From: CAYLNK01 sp964384675
GTDB taxonomy: Bacteria > Acidobacteriota > Thermoanaerobaculia > UBA5066
Length of the DNA stretch: 40,158 bases
NCBI GenBank assembly: GCA_964384675.1
Contig: CAYLNK010000018.1
Location: forward strand, 1-40,158
Direction of reading: 5' to 3'
In this document: positions 25,142 through 32,515 of the stretch, piece by piece
How positions within the stretch are numbered: position 1 is the first letter of the stretch
Layout: every line of letters begins with the position of its first letter
Notes under the pieces: model-generated
Told to the model about the DNA's origin: nothing
Databases searched by the model: none
The model's input: the letters and a program-made list of their open reading frames with translations, nothing else
Program-made: the position numbers and the translations under genes

Positions 25142-25587
25142 GGGGCGGTGCGTCCCCCGTCGACGAGCTCGGCCGCGGCCACGATCGCCCGCCGACCTCT
25201 CTCGACGAGGGTGTGGGCGATCTCGCGCGGCCCCTTGCCATCCCGTGCCAGGGCGCGCGCCTTCACGACCATGGGGAGGTTCACCCCGGAGACGATCTCC
25301 ACGTGAGCCGGATCGAGAAAGGCCAGGGCCAGGTTCGACGGCGTTCCGCCGAACATGTCGGTCAGGAGGACGACGCCGCCCCCGTGGTCCGCCGTCTCGA
25401 TCGCCTCCTGCAGGCGCGCGCTGGCGTGCTCGGGCGACTCGTCCCAGGCCAGCGACAGGGCACGCACGTCGTCGGTCTCCTCCGGCTCGAGGACGCGCAC
25501 CGTCTCGCGGAGGGCGTCGGCGAGCGGGCCGTGCGACAGGAGCAGAAGCCCCGTGCGCGGTCCGTCGGGGTCGTGGACTGGCGTCAT
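25138..25587 (-). CDS. PTS EIIA component, mannose/sorbose family
   Basis: The 149-aa protein has the EIIA-Man fold signature: phosphorylatable His19 in LLLLSHGPLADAL and the VVLLTDMFGGTPSN motif. No EIIB, EIIC or EIID gene is present nearby, so it is probably a regulatory phosphoacceptor, as proposed for the EIIA-Man of alphaproteobacterial hprK-ptsH loci. ATG 25587 overlaps the rapZ stop and its own stop overlaps ptsH. Confidence 0.92.
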   Translation of the reverse strand: MTPVHDPDGPRTGLLLLSHGPLADALRETVRVLEPEETDDVRALSLAWDESPEHASARLQEAIETADHGGGVVLLTDMFGGTPSNLALAFLDPAHVEIVSGVNLPMVVKARALARDGKGPREIAHTLVERGRRAIVAAAELVDGGRTAP

Positions 25588-26453
25588 AGGTTCTCCCGTG
25601 GCTCGTCGCGATGGGACACCCGGACCGGGTAGCCGAGCGAGGTGAGGTCCTTGCCGAGCCGCTCGGCGACGTAGATCGACCGGTGACGTCCCCCCGTGCA
25701 GCCGATCCCGATGGTCAGGTAGGAACGGTTCTCGCGCCGGTAGTTCGGGAGACACCACGAGAGGAAGTCCAGCAGCCGGCGGTAGTACGGCTCGGTCGTC
25801 TCACCCGCCTCGATGAACCGACCGACCTCGGGATCACGGCCGGTCCGCGGACGGAGCTTCGGGTCGAAGTGGGGGTTCGCGAGGAACCGGACGTCGAAGC
25901 AGAGGTCCAGCGCCGGCGGGAGTCCGTGCTTGAAGCCGAACGAGACGATGGAGACCGCGAGCACTCCCGGGTCGCTCGGGTCGCGGAACTTCTCCGCCAC
26001 CGCGGCCCTCAGCTCGTGAACCGTCATCCCGGTCGTGTCGAACACGATGTCGGCCTTCGCCTTCACCTCGAGCAGGAGCCGGCGCTCGAAGGCGACGGCC
26101 TCCGAGAGCGTGCGGTTCTGGGCCAGCGGATGTGGCCGCCGGGTCTCCGAGAACCGGTTCAGGAGGGCGCGGTCCTCGCAGTCGAGGAAGAGCACCGTGA
26201 TCGGGAGCCGGCGTCGCAGCTTCTCGAGCAGGCCCGGGAAGACCTCGGCGAAGTCGGGGTTCCTCACGTCGAGCACGACGGCGGTCCGGGGCCGAGGGCT
26301 CTGTCCCGAGGCGACCTGCGAGGCGAACTCCTCCAGCAGCGACAGGGGCAGGTTGTCGACCGTGGTGTACCCGATGTCCTCGAGGGCGTGCCCCACGTAC
26401 GACTTGCCGGAGCCCGAGAGGCCCGTGACGAAGAGGAGTCCGCTGTCGGGCAT
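25584..26453 (-). CDS. rapZ: RNase adapter / nucleotide-binding protein RapZ
   Basis: The 289-aa product has the Walker A GLSGSGKS (11-18) and, at the C-terminus, the conserved IGIGCTGGRHRSIYVAERL. In E. coli RapZ senses glucosamine-6-P and directs RNase E to GlmZ; in many other bacteria the partner RNAs are unknown. No GlmY/GlmZ-like RNA is visible here. The start overlaps the hprK stop by one base (TGATG) and the stop overlaps the EIIA gene. The rapZ-PTS neighbourhood is common in Gram-negative genomes. Confidence 0.95.
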   Translation of the reverse strand: MPDSGLLFVTGLSGSGKSYVGHALEDIGYTTVDNLPLSLLEEFASQVASGQSPRPRTAVVLDVRNPDFAEVFPGLLEKLRRRLPITVLFLDCEDRALLNRFSETRRPHPLAQNRTLSEAVAFERRLLLEVKAKADIVFDTTGMTVHELRAAVAEKFRDPSDPGVLAVSIVSFGFKHGLPPALDLCFDVRFLANPHFDPKLRPRTGRDPEVGRFIEAGETTEPYYRRLLDFLSWCLPNYRRENRSYLTIGIGCTGGRHRSIYVAERLGKDLTSLGYPVRVSHRDEPRENL

Positions 26454-27475
26454 CAGGCGCCTCCCAGGTGGCCGCGGGTCCGGCTCCGGCGCGAGGAGGA
26501 CCGCATGGGCCTCGTCGCCGAGGTCTTCGCGATGGCCTCGTGGACCTTGGCGGCCATCTCGCGCGCGGCGTGGAAGCCCCGGCGCTTGAGGAGCTGGTTA
26601 CGGGCCGCGATCTCCACCAGGAGGGCGAGGTCACGGCCCGTCGCGACCGGCATCCTCACCCGCGGCACGGGAAGCTCGAGGATCGTCTCGGTCTCCTCGT
26701 CCAGGCCCAGCCGATCGTAAGCGGTCCCCTCGACCCATTCTGTCAGCTGGATCACGAACTCCACGGTGTGCCGCTCCAGGACGGCCGTGACGCCGAACAG
26801 CATCGGGACGTTCACGATGCCCAGCCCGCGGAGCTCCATGTGGTGGCGGATCAGCCCGGACGACGAGCCGATCAAGACGTCGTTGGGGAACCGCTGGATG
26901 ACGACGAGGTCGTCGGCCACGAGCCGGTGCCCCCTCTGGACGAGGGCGAGCGCGCACTCGCTCTTCCCGATCCCCGAGTCCCCGAGCAGCAGCGTCCCCA
27001 GCCCACCGACCTCCATCAGCACGCCGTGAAGCGTGACCCGGGGAGCGAGCGACTCCTCGAGGAACGCGGTGAGGCCCTCGATGATCGTGCTCGTCAAGCG
27101 GTCCGTGGTGAAGAGCGGAACGTCGCGCTTCTCGCACAGGCGCCGGAGGTGGAGCGGCGGCGTGATCCCCTTGGTCACCACGACGCACGACATCGGCAAC
27201 GCGGTGAAGGCGTCGAGCCGCTCCTTCACGACCGCCTTCGGGAGCGTCGCCAGGTAATCGAACTCGCTCTGCCCCAGGATCTGGACGCGGTACGGCTTCA
27301 CGTACGCCAGGTAGCCGGCGATGGCCAGGCCCGGCTTCTGCACGCGCGGCCATTCGATGATCCGGTCCAGGCCCGCCTCGCCGGCGACCAGCTTGAGGCC
27401 GAGCGAGGCGATCACGGGCGACCGCAGGTCGCCCGCCCGCACCGACGGCTTCGTCTCGGGAGCGACCGGGCCCAT
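26453..27475 (-). CDS. hprK: HPr kinase/phosphorylase
   Basis: HprK phosphorylates HPr on Ser46 and reverses it, linking metabolism to PTS output. The 340-aa product has an N-terminal domain (about 10-140), conserved His150 (LHGVLMEV), the Walker A GDSGIGKS (165-172) and the family signature ELRGLGIVNVPMLFG. The C-terminal ~30 residues are Arg/Ser-rich and look like an extension beyond the usual kinase end. The ATG is six bases after the hpf stop. It takes the place that ptsN occupies in the enteric rpoN operon. Confidence 0.94.
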   Translation of the reverse strand: MGPVAPETKPSVRAGDLRSPVIASLGLKLVAGEAGLDRIIEWPRVQKPGLAIAGYLAYVKPYRVQILGQSEFDYLATLPKAVVKERLDAFTALPMSCVVVTKGITPPLHLRRLCEKRDVPLFTTDRLTSTIIEGLTAFLEESLAPRVTLHGVLMEVGGLGTLLLGDSGIGKSECALALVQRGHRLVADDLVVIQRFPNDVLIGSSSGLIRHHMELRGLGIVNVPMLFGVTAVLERHTVEFVIQLTEWVEGTAYDRLGLDEETETILELPVPRVRMPVATGRDLALLVEIAARNQLLKRRGFHAAREMAAKVHEAIAKTSATRPMRSSSRRSRTRGHLGGA

Positions 27476-27481
27476 CCGTAA

Positions 27482-28015
27482 TCAGTTCGGGATCAGGAGG
27501 CCGAGGGTGCCGTCGCGACGCCGGTAGAGGACCCGGAAGGCGCTCTTGTCCGCGGCGTCCCGGTAGACCATCACGTCCTTCCCGGATCCGGAGAACGTGT
27601 TGAGCGCGTCCTCCTCGAACATCGGACGTGCCGTCGCCGACTCGCGGTGAGGCTCGCGCCGGGGCGCGGGCCGCTTCGGCTCGGCCTCGGCGAGGGCGTG
27701 CGCGCGAACCGGGGACGGATGGCGCTTCTTCTCTTCCTTGACCTTCGCCGTCGCCTTCTTGGCCTGCGCCTCGATCCGCTCCAGCGCGGCTCGCGCCGCC
27801 GTGTCCTGGTCGTCGGCGGACTCGGTCGCCGTCCAGGTGCGCTGGCGGCCCACGATGGTGATCTCGATCGCGACGGCCTTCTTCTCGGCACGCGCGATGA
27901 CGTGAGCCTGGGCGTCAGCCGGCAGGACCTTGGCCAGCTTCTCGAGCTTCTTCTCGATCAGCTTCTGGACCTTGAGGTCGATCGTCATGCGGCGAGCGGT
28001 GAAGTCGACGTTCAT
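27482..28015 (-). CDS. hpf: ribosome hibernation-promoting factor, long form
   Basis: The 177-aa product has an N-terminal S30AE domain (about 1-95), a charged Lys/Arg/Pro linker (about 95-130), and the C-terminal dimerisation domain (VMVYRDAADKSAFRVLYRRR to LGLLIPN). Long HPF pairs 70S ribosomes into inactive 100S dimers in stationary phase or stress. The ATG at 28015 has no ribosome-binding site. It instead overlaps the TGA of a 21-codon ORF that has a strong one, suggesting coupled translation. Confidence 0.93.
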   Translation of the reverse strand: MNVDFTARRMTIDLKVQKLIEKKLEKLAKVLPADAQAHVIARAEKKAVAIEITIVGRQRTWTATESADDQDTAARAALERIEAQAKKATAKVKEEKKRHPSPVRAHALAEAEPKRPAPRREPHRESATARPMFEEDALNTFSGSGKDVMVYRDAADKSAFRVLYRRRDGTLGLLIPN

Positions 28016-28077
28016 CGGATGCGCGGGGCGGAGCCCACGCCCTCCACTTCGGATGACCGGTGCGTTCTCACGTTCAT
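28012..28077 (-). CDS. candidate 21-aa small ORF bridging rpoN and hpf
   Basis: The ATG at 28077 overlaps the rpoN stop (ATGA) and is preceded by GAGGAGGAGG (28088-28079) one base upstream, with its first AGGAGG four bases from the start, the strongest ribosome-binding sequence noticed in the window. The frame runs 21 codons (MNVRTHRSSEVEGVGSAPRI plus Arg) to a TGA that overlaps the hpf ATG. It may be a coupling peptide that delivers ribosomes to hpf, a short regulatory leader, or a chance frame. The peptide resembles nothing I know. Confidence 0.42.
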   Translation of the reverse strand: MNVRTHRSSEVEGVGSAPRIR

Positions 28078-29741
28078 GCCTCCTCCTCGTGTCCGGGGGC
28101 GGGGCCGGCTTCGATCCCGGGTCGGTCCGTCTCGACGCGGCGGATCGAGCTGGACGGGATCCGGAGCTCTTCTCGGTACTTGGCGACGGTACGTCTGGCG
28201 ATTCGGATCCCCTCCCGCGCCAGCAGCTCCGAGAGCCGCGCGTCGGAGAGGGGGTGGGTCGGGTCCTCGGCCTCGATGAGCGCCCGGATCTTCCCCTTGA
28301 CGGCGAGCGACGAGACGTCGTCGCCGGCCGACGAGGCGATGGCCGAATGGAAGAAGAAGCGCATCGGGACGAGGCCGCGCGGCGTGGCCATCCACTTGTT
28401 GGAGACGACGCGGGAGACGGTGGACTCGTGCATGCCGATGTCCTCGGCCACGTCGCGCAGGACGAGCGGCCGCAGGTGGGCGACGCCGTAGTCGAAGAAG
28501 TCGCGCTGCTTCTTCACGATCGACTCCGCCACCCGAACGATCGTCCGCTTCCTCTGGTCCAGGCTCTTCATCAGCCACTGCGCGGCACGCATCTTCTCGC
28601 GCAGGTAGCTCTTTCCCTCGCCGTCGAGCGCCCCGTCCTTGGCCAGGAGCATCCGCCGGTAGAGAGCCGAGACTCGCAGGCGTGGCAGGCCGTCGTCGTT
28701 GAAGAGGACGACCAGGTCGTCGTCCACCTTCACGATGGTCACGTCGGGCTCCACGTAGATGGTCCGGGACGAGTCGTAGCGGCGCCCCGGCTTCGGATCG
28801 AGCTTCCGGATCGAGAGCAGCGCCGAGTGGAGGTCGTCCTGCGTCACTCCCATCTGACGGGCCAGGAGCGCCGGCGGCTTCGTCCCCAGCTCGTGGAACC
28901 GGTGGGACACCAGCTCGACGACGAGAGGCGTGTCGAGGCCGGCCGCCCGCGCCTGGATCAGGAGGCACTCGGCCAGGTCCCGGGCGCCCACCCCGACGGG
29001 GTCGAACGACTGAAGGAGAGCGACGGCCTTCGCCGCCAGCTCGATCGAGCACGGTACGCTCGCCGCGATCTCCTCGTGGGACATGCGGAGATAGCCATCG
29101 GGGTCGACGTTCCCGATCAGGAAGGCGCAGGCGTCCCGCACGTCCGCCCGAGCGTCGCAGACGCCGAGCTGCTCGGTCAGGTGGGCATCCAGGCCGGGCG
29201 AGTCCTGGGCCCGGTTCTCGAGCGAGAACTCCTCCCCCTCCTCGCTCATTCGCGGCGCTGACGCCGTGCCGTCCATGTAGTCGCCGAAGTAGGCCTCGAG
29301 GTCGATCTCCCCGAACGGCTCCGCCTCACCCGCCGGGGCCTCCGCCGGAACCTCGGCGACCGGACCTGCGTCGGAGGGAGCCGCGGAGACCTCCGCCGGG
29401 GAGGCCTCGGTGGGAGAGGACGGCATGAAGTCGTCTCCCGGCGTACTCCCGTCTCCAGCCGGACCCTCGTCGCTACCCTCGCCTCCCTCCAGGCCTTCCC
29501 CGCCTTCGGAGGCCGCCTCGGCTTCGGAGGCCTCTCGCGCCTCGGAGGGAGCGTTCTCCTCGTCCCGGGCGGAAACCTCGGGGTCCTCCTCCTCGAGGAC
29601 GGGATTGGCCACGATCTCCTGGTTGACGACGTCCTGCAGCTCCAGCCGCGTCATCTGGAGGAGCTTGATGGCCTGCTGCAGCGTCGGCGTCATCACCAGC
29701 CGCTGCGAGAGCTTCAGGGAGAGCTTCTGTTCGAGTCCCAC
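28074..29741 (-). CDS. rpoN: RNA polymerase sigma-54 factor
   Basis: The 555-aa product has region I at the N-terminus (LEQKLSLKLSQRLVMTPTLQQAIKLLQM) for activator response. An unusually long acidic low-complexity region II follows (about 50-145), then the core-binding and HTH domains, and the RpoN box ARRTVAKYR at 515-523 for -24 recognition. The GTG start at 29741 has AGGA close upstream and a TAGAAT box 15 bases before it. It sits between lptB and hpf as in the conserved proteobacterial arrangement. The Glu-rich C-terminal codons form the ribosome-binding site of the following small ORF. Confidence 0.95.
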   Translation of the reverse strand: MGLEQKLSLKLSQRLVMTPTLQQAIKLLQMTRLELQDVVNQEIVANPVLEEEDPEVSARDEENAPSEAREASEAEAASEGGEGLEGGEGSDEGPAGDGSTPGDDFMPSSPTEASPAEVSAAPSDAGPVAEVPAEAPAGEAEPFGEIDLEAYFGDYMDGTASAPRMSEEGEEFSLENRAQDSPGLDAHLTEQLGVCDARADVRDACAFLIGNVDPDGYLRMSHEEIAASVPCSIELAAKAVALLQSFDPVGVGARDLAECLLIQARAAGLDTPLVVELVSHRFHELGTKPPALLARQMGVTQDDLHSALLSIRKLDPKPGRRYDSSRTIYVEPDVTIVKVDDDLVVLFNDDGLPRLRVSALYRRMLLAKDGALDGEGKSYLREKMRAAQWLMKSLDQRKRTIVRVAESIVKKQRDFFDYGVAHLRPLVLRDVAEDIGMHESTVSRVVSNKWMATPRGLVPMRFFFHSAIASSAGDDVSSLAVKGKIRALIEAEDPTHPLSDARLSELLAREGIRIARRTVAKYREELRIPSSSIRRVETDRPGIEAGPAPGHEEEA

Positions 29742-29756
29742 GTGTCCTGCGTTCCG

Positions 29757-29762
29757 ATTCTA
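29757..29762 (-). promoter_or_regulatory. candidate -10 box of rpoN
   Basis: TAGAAT on the minus strand (five of six to consensus) lies 15 bases before the rpoN GTG, in the 41-bp gap after lptB. No good -35 was seen at 16-18 bases. It would allow rpoN to be transcribed apart from the lpt genes. Confidence 0.35.
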
Positions 29763-29782
29763 GCCCTGCCGGGTCCGTCTCA

Positions 29783-30508
29783 TCAGTCCAGACGGAACCG
29801 CTCGCCGAGGTAGACCCGGCGGACCTCAGGATCCGCCGAGAGCTCGGCCGGCGAGCCGGTCCGGAAGATCGAGCCCGTATGAATGATGTAGCCGCGATCC
29901 ACGATCGCCAGCGTGTCCCGCACGTTGTGGTCGGTGATGAGGATCCCGATCCCGGACGCCCCGAGGTCCCGGATCACCCCCTGCAGGTCGATGACCGTGA
30001 TCGGGTCGATGCCGGCGAACGGCTCGTCCAGCAGCAGGAACCGGGGGGAGAGCGTGAGCGCCCGCGCGATCTCCAGCCGGCGGCGCTCTCCCCCGGACAG
30101 GGTGTCGGCCCGTGAGCCGGCCAGGTGCGACAGCTTGAAGCGCTCGAGGAGGTCGTCGGCGCGGCCCAGGCGCTCGCTCCGCCCGATCGGCAGCGTCTCG
30201 AGGATGGCCAGGAGGTTCTCCCGTGAGGTCATCTTCCGGAAGATCGAGGTCTCCTGCGGCAGGTAGCCGACCCCCCGGCGCGCCCGGCGGAACATCGGGA
30301 GCTCGGTGATCTCGTCGCCGTCCAGCGAGACCGAGCCGCCGTCCGGCTCGACGAGGCCCACCACGATCGAGAACGTCGTCGTCTTCCCCGCGCCGTTCGG
30401 GCCGAGGAGCCCGACGACCTCGCCGCCTCTCACCTCGAGCGAGACGTCGTCCACGACCCGGCGGCCCCGGTACGCCTTCGAGAGGCCCTGCGCCGCCAGG
30501 AGGCTCAC
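29783..30508 (-). CDS. lptB: LPS export ABC transporter ATP-binding protein LptB
   Basis: The 241-aa ATPase has Walker A GPNGAGKTT (36-44), the Q-loop region YLPQETSIFRKM, the signature LSGGERRRLEIAR, Walker B FLLLDEPFAGIDP and the switch His in LITDHNVRDTL. These are the typical LptB forms. It powers LPS extraction with LptF/LptG, here encoded as a fusion at 15914-18184. The start is GTG 30508 in a GTGA overlap with the lptCA stop, with GAGGGG upstream; the longer open frame is a shadow. Confidence 0.95.
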   Translation of the reverse strand: MSLLAAQGLSKAYRGRRVVDDVSLEVRGGEVVGLLGPNGAGKTTTFSIVVGLVEPDGGSVSLDGDEITELPMFRRARRGVGYLPQETSIFRKMTSRENLLAILETLPIGRSERLGRADDLLERFKLSHLAGSRADTLSGGERRRLEIARALTLSPRFLLLDEPFAGIDPITVIDLQGVIRDLGASGIGILITDHNVRDTLAIVDRGYIIHTGSIFRTGSPAELSADPEVRRVYLGERFRLD

Positions 30509-32502
30509 GACGACCCCTCGGGCTTCAGTACGGTCTCGATCGGAACGTCGCCGGCCGATTCGACCTCCACCCGGGATTGCCCCTGCCGGAACGTCAGCTT
30601 TGCACCGTTCAGTCGGTTCCCCTTCCCGTCGAGCGCGAGCGCCGGACTCCCCTCCAGCGTCATGGTATCCGTCTGGGCGCGCCACACCGCCTTCGTCCCC
30701 TCGCCGCGCCGCTTCAGGGCCTTGTCCTCGAGCACGACCGTCCCGCGCGATTCGGCGTACTCGATCGAGCGGTCGGCCCCGAGCTTCAGGTCGAGGATGT
30801 CGGCGTTCGTCACCCAGGGGCCCGACTGCACCGAGGACTGCCCCTCGATCCGCACGGTGCGCTCCCGTTCCCGGTAGGTCAGGAGCTCCCCCGAGGCATT
30901 CACCGTCTCCGACGCCGCCGATCCGCCCTTGGCCGTAGTGGCCTGCGCCTTCCGGCGGAGGAAGGCCTTCACGTCACCCTGTGCGCGCAGCGTCTTGGCG
31001 GGATCGTCCAGCGTCAACGTCGCGCAGCGGAGGACGTTCTCCTTCTGCCAGGCGCGGACGTGACCGGACAGCGTCATCTTCTTCTCGCGGACCAGGAGCG
31101 TCAGGAGATCGGACTCCGAGAAGACCGGCTCGCCCGGCTCGCCGCCCGGCAGCCCCGTCTCGCCCTCGGCCCGGAACGTCCCCTTCACCTCGCCCGAGGC
31201 ATCGAGCTGGCCCAGCCGGCGCTGGTACGTCAACGAGGTCGCGTGGAGCGTACCGCGCGGGTCCCGGTACTCGGCGGGACGGCCGGGGTCGCCCGTGAAG
31301 ACCGCCGTCTCGTCGACGCCGCGGATCGTCCCGCGCGACGCCAGGAGCGAGGCGCCGCTGCCGTCCATCCAGGCGACCCCACCCTCGAACGAAGCGACGT
31401 CGAGGGACGAGCCGTCGGCCAGGAACGACACCCTCCCGGAGCCCGCCGTCGCGTCCTGGGCGCTTCCGGGCGCCTCGGGCCGGGACGATTCGTAGGTGGA
31501 CAGCCGCTCTGGAGCCGACAGCGAGGCGAGCTTCCCGGCCGCGAGCGTCCCTTCGAGGCGCGACGATACGAAGCGGCGCGCCCCGGCTCCGGGCGCCGGC
31601 GCGAGGTCGATCCTCGAGTCGCCCGCGCGTACCAGCGAGAACGCCGTCGGCTCGCCGGCCTCGTTGCGGCTGAGCTGGATCTCGTCGCCCTCGGCCCGCG
31701 CCGCGGCCGCGAGCCGGGGTGGCACCGGAGAGAGGAGGAGCCGCGCCCCGCCCCGAGCCACGAAGAGGTCCCCGCCTTCCACGAGCCGGCGGTCGAGCTC
31801 GGCGGCGCGCAGGACGAAGTCGCCAGCCTTGGCGACGACGCCGCCCGTCGCGTGGAGGTCACCCTTCTTCAGGAGCGTGACGGACGGGGCGGCCAGGTCC
31901 AGCGGACGACCTTCGAACGGGCCGCGCATCCGGACCTCCCCGGTCAGGACGAGAGAGCCCTGCTTCGTCCCGAGCTCCCCCGCCAGGGCCGCGCCGACGA
32001 GCTCCCCGTGGATCGCGGTGACCGGGCCCGAGGACGTGAACGTCTTCCGGACCGGGTCGTAGCGGAACGCCTCGCCGCGCAGCCCCGTCTCCGCGCCTCC
32101 GAGCCGGAAGCCGTCGAAGACGCGGAGGGCCTTGGTGCCCTGCGCGAACTCCGCCCGTGGGGCCGTGATCGTCACCTCGGGGCCCTCGGCCACCTCGCGC
32201 GACTCGAAGACCAGGTCCTTCAGCCGGAACGTCATGTCGCCCGCCGCGGTGAAGCCGATCGCCTCGCTGGCGCGGAGCCGGAACGTCCCCTGGTCGGCGC
32301 TCTGCGACTCGTAGACGAACCCCTGGAAGCGGAGCTGGTCCCGTACCGACGGGTCCAGCTCGCCGCGGAGCGTGTCGGCCACCCCACCGTGGGCGCGCTG
32401 GGCGCGCGGTCCCGGCGCCCGGTACGACACGCCGAGGAAGGCGACGAAGGCGGCCGCGATCGCGGCGATCGCCCGCCGCGCCAGCCGGCGCGTGCGCGTC
32501 AT
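30505..32502 (-). CDS. LptC-LptA fusion, LPS transport bridge protein
   Basis: The single 665-aa frame has an N-terminal membrane anchor (about 8-30) and then an LptC-like region (about 45-190: GFVYESQSADQGTFRLRASE, FRLKDLVFES). Several OstA/LptA-type beta-jellyroll repeats run to the end (for example LTLLVREKKMTLSGHVRAW and LEGSPALALDGKGNRLNGA). LptC and LptA are separate proteins in E. coli (about 190 and 185 aa), so this may supply the membrane-anchored docking domain and much of the periplasmic bridge in one chain. It starts 13 bases after recJ and overlaps lptB as GTGA. Domain borders are by eye. Confidence 0.85.
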   Translation of the reverse strand: MTRTRRLARRAIAAIAAAFVAFLGVSYRAPGPRAQRAHGGVADTLRGELDPSVRDQLRFQGFVYESQSADQGTFRLRASEAIGFTAAGDMTFRLKDLVFESREVAEGPEVTITAPRAEFAQGTKALRVFDGFRLGGAETGLRGEAFRYDPVRKTFTSSGPVTAIHGELVGAALAGELGTKQGSLVLTGEVRMRGPFEGRPLDLAAPSVTLLKKGDLHATGGVVAKAGDFVLRAAELDRRLVEGGDLFVARGGARLLLSPVPPRLAAAARAEGDEIQLSRNEAGEPTAFSLVRAGDSRIDLAPAPGAGARRFVSSRLEGTLAAGKLASLSAPERLSTYESSRPEAPGSAQDATAGSGRVSFLADGSSLDVASFEGGVAWMDGSGASLLASRGTIRGVDETAVFTGDPGRPAEYRDPRGTLHATSLTYQRRLGQLDASGEVKGTFRAEGETGLPGGEPGEPVFSESDLLTLLVREKKMTLSGHVRAWQKENVLRCATLTLDDPAKTLRAQGDVKAFLRRKAQATTAKGGSAASETVNASGELLTYRERERTVRIEGQSSVQSGPWVTNADILDLKLGADRSIEYAESRGTVVLEDKALKRRGEGTKAVWRAQTDTMTLEGSPALALDGKGNRLNGAKLTFRQGQSRVEVESAGDVPIETVLKPEGSS

Positions 32503-32515
32503 CGGGAGCGGGGCC

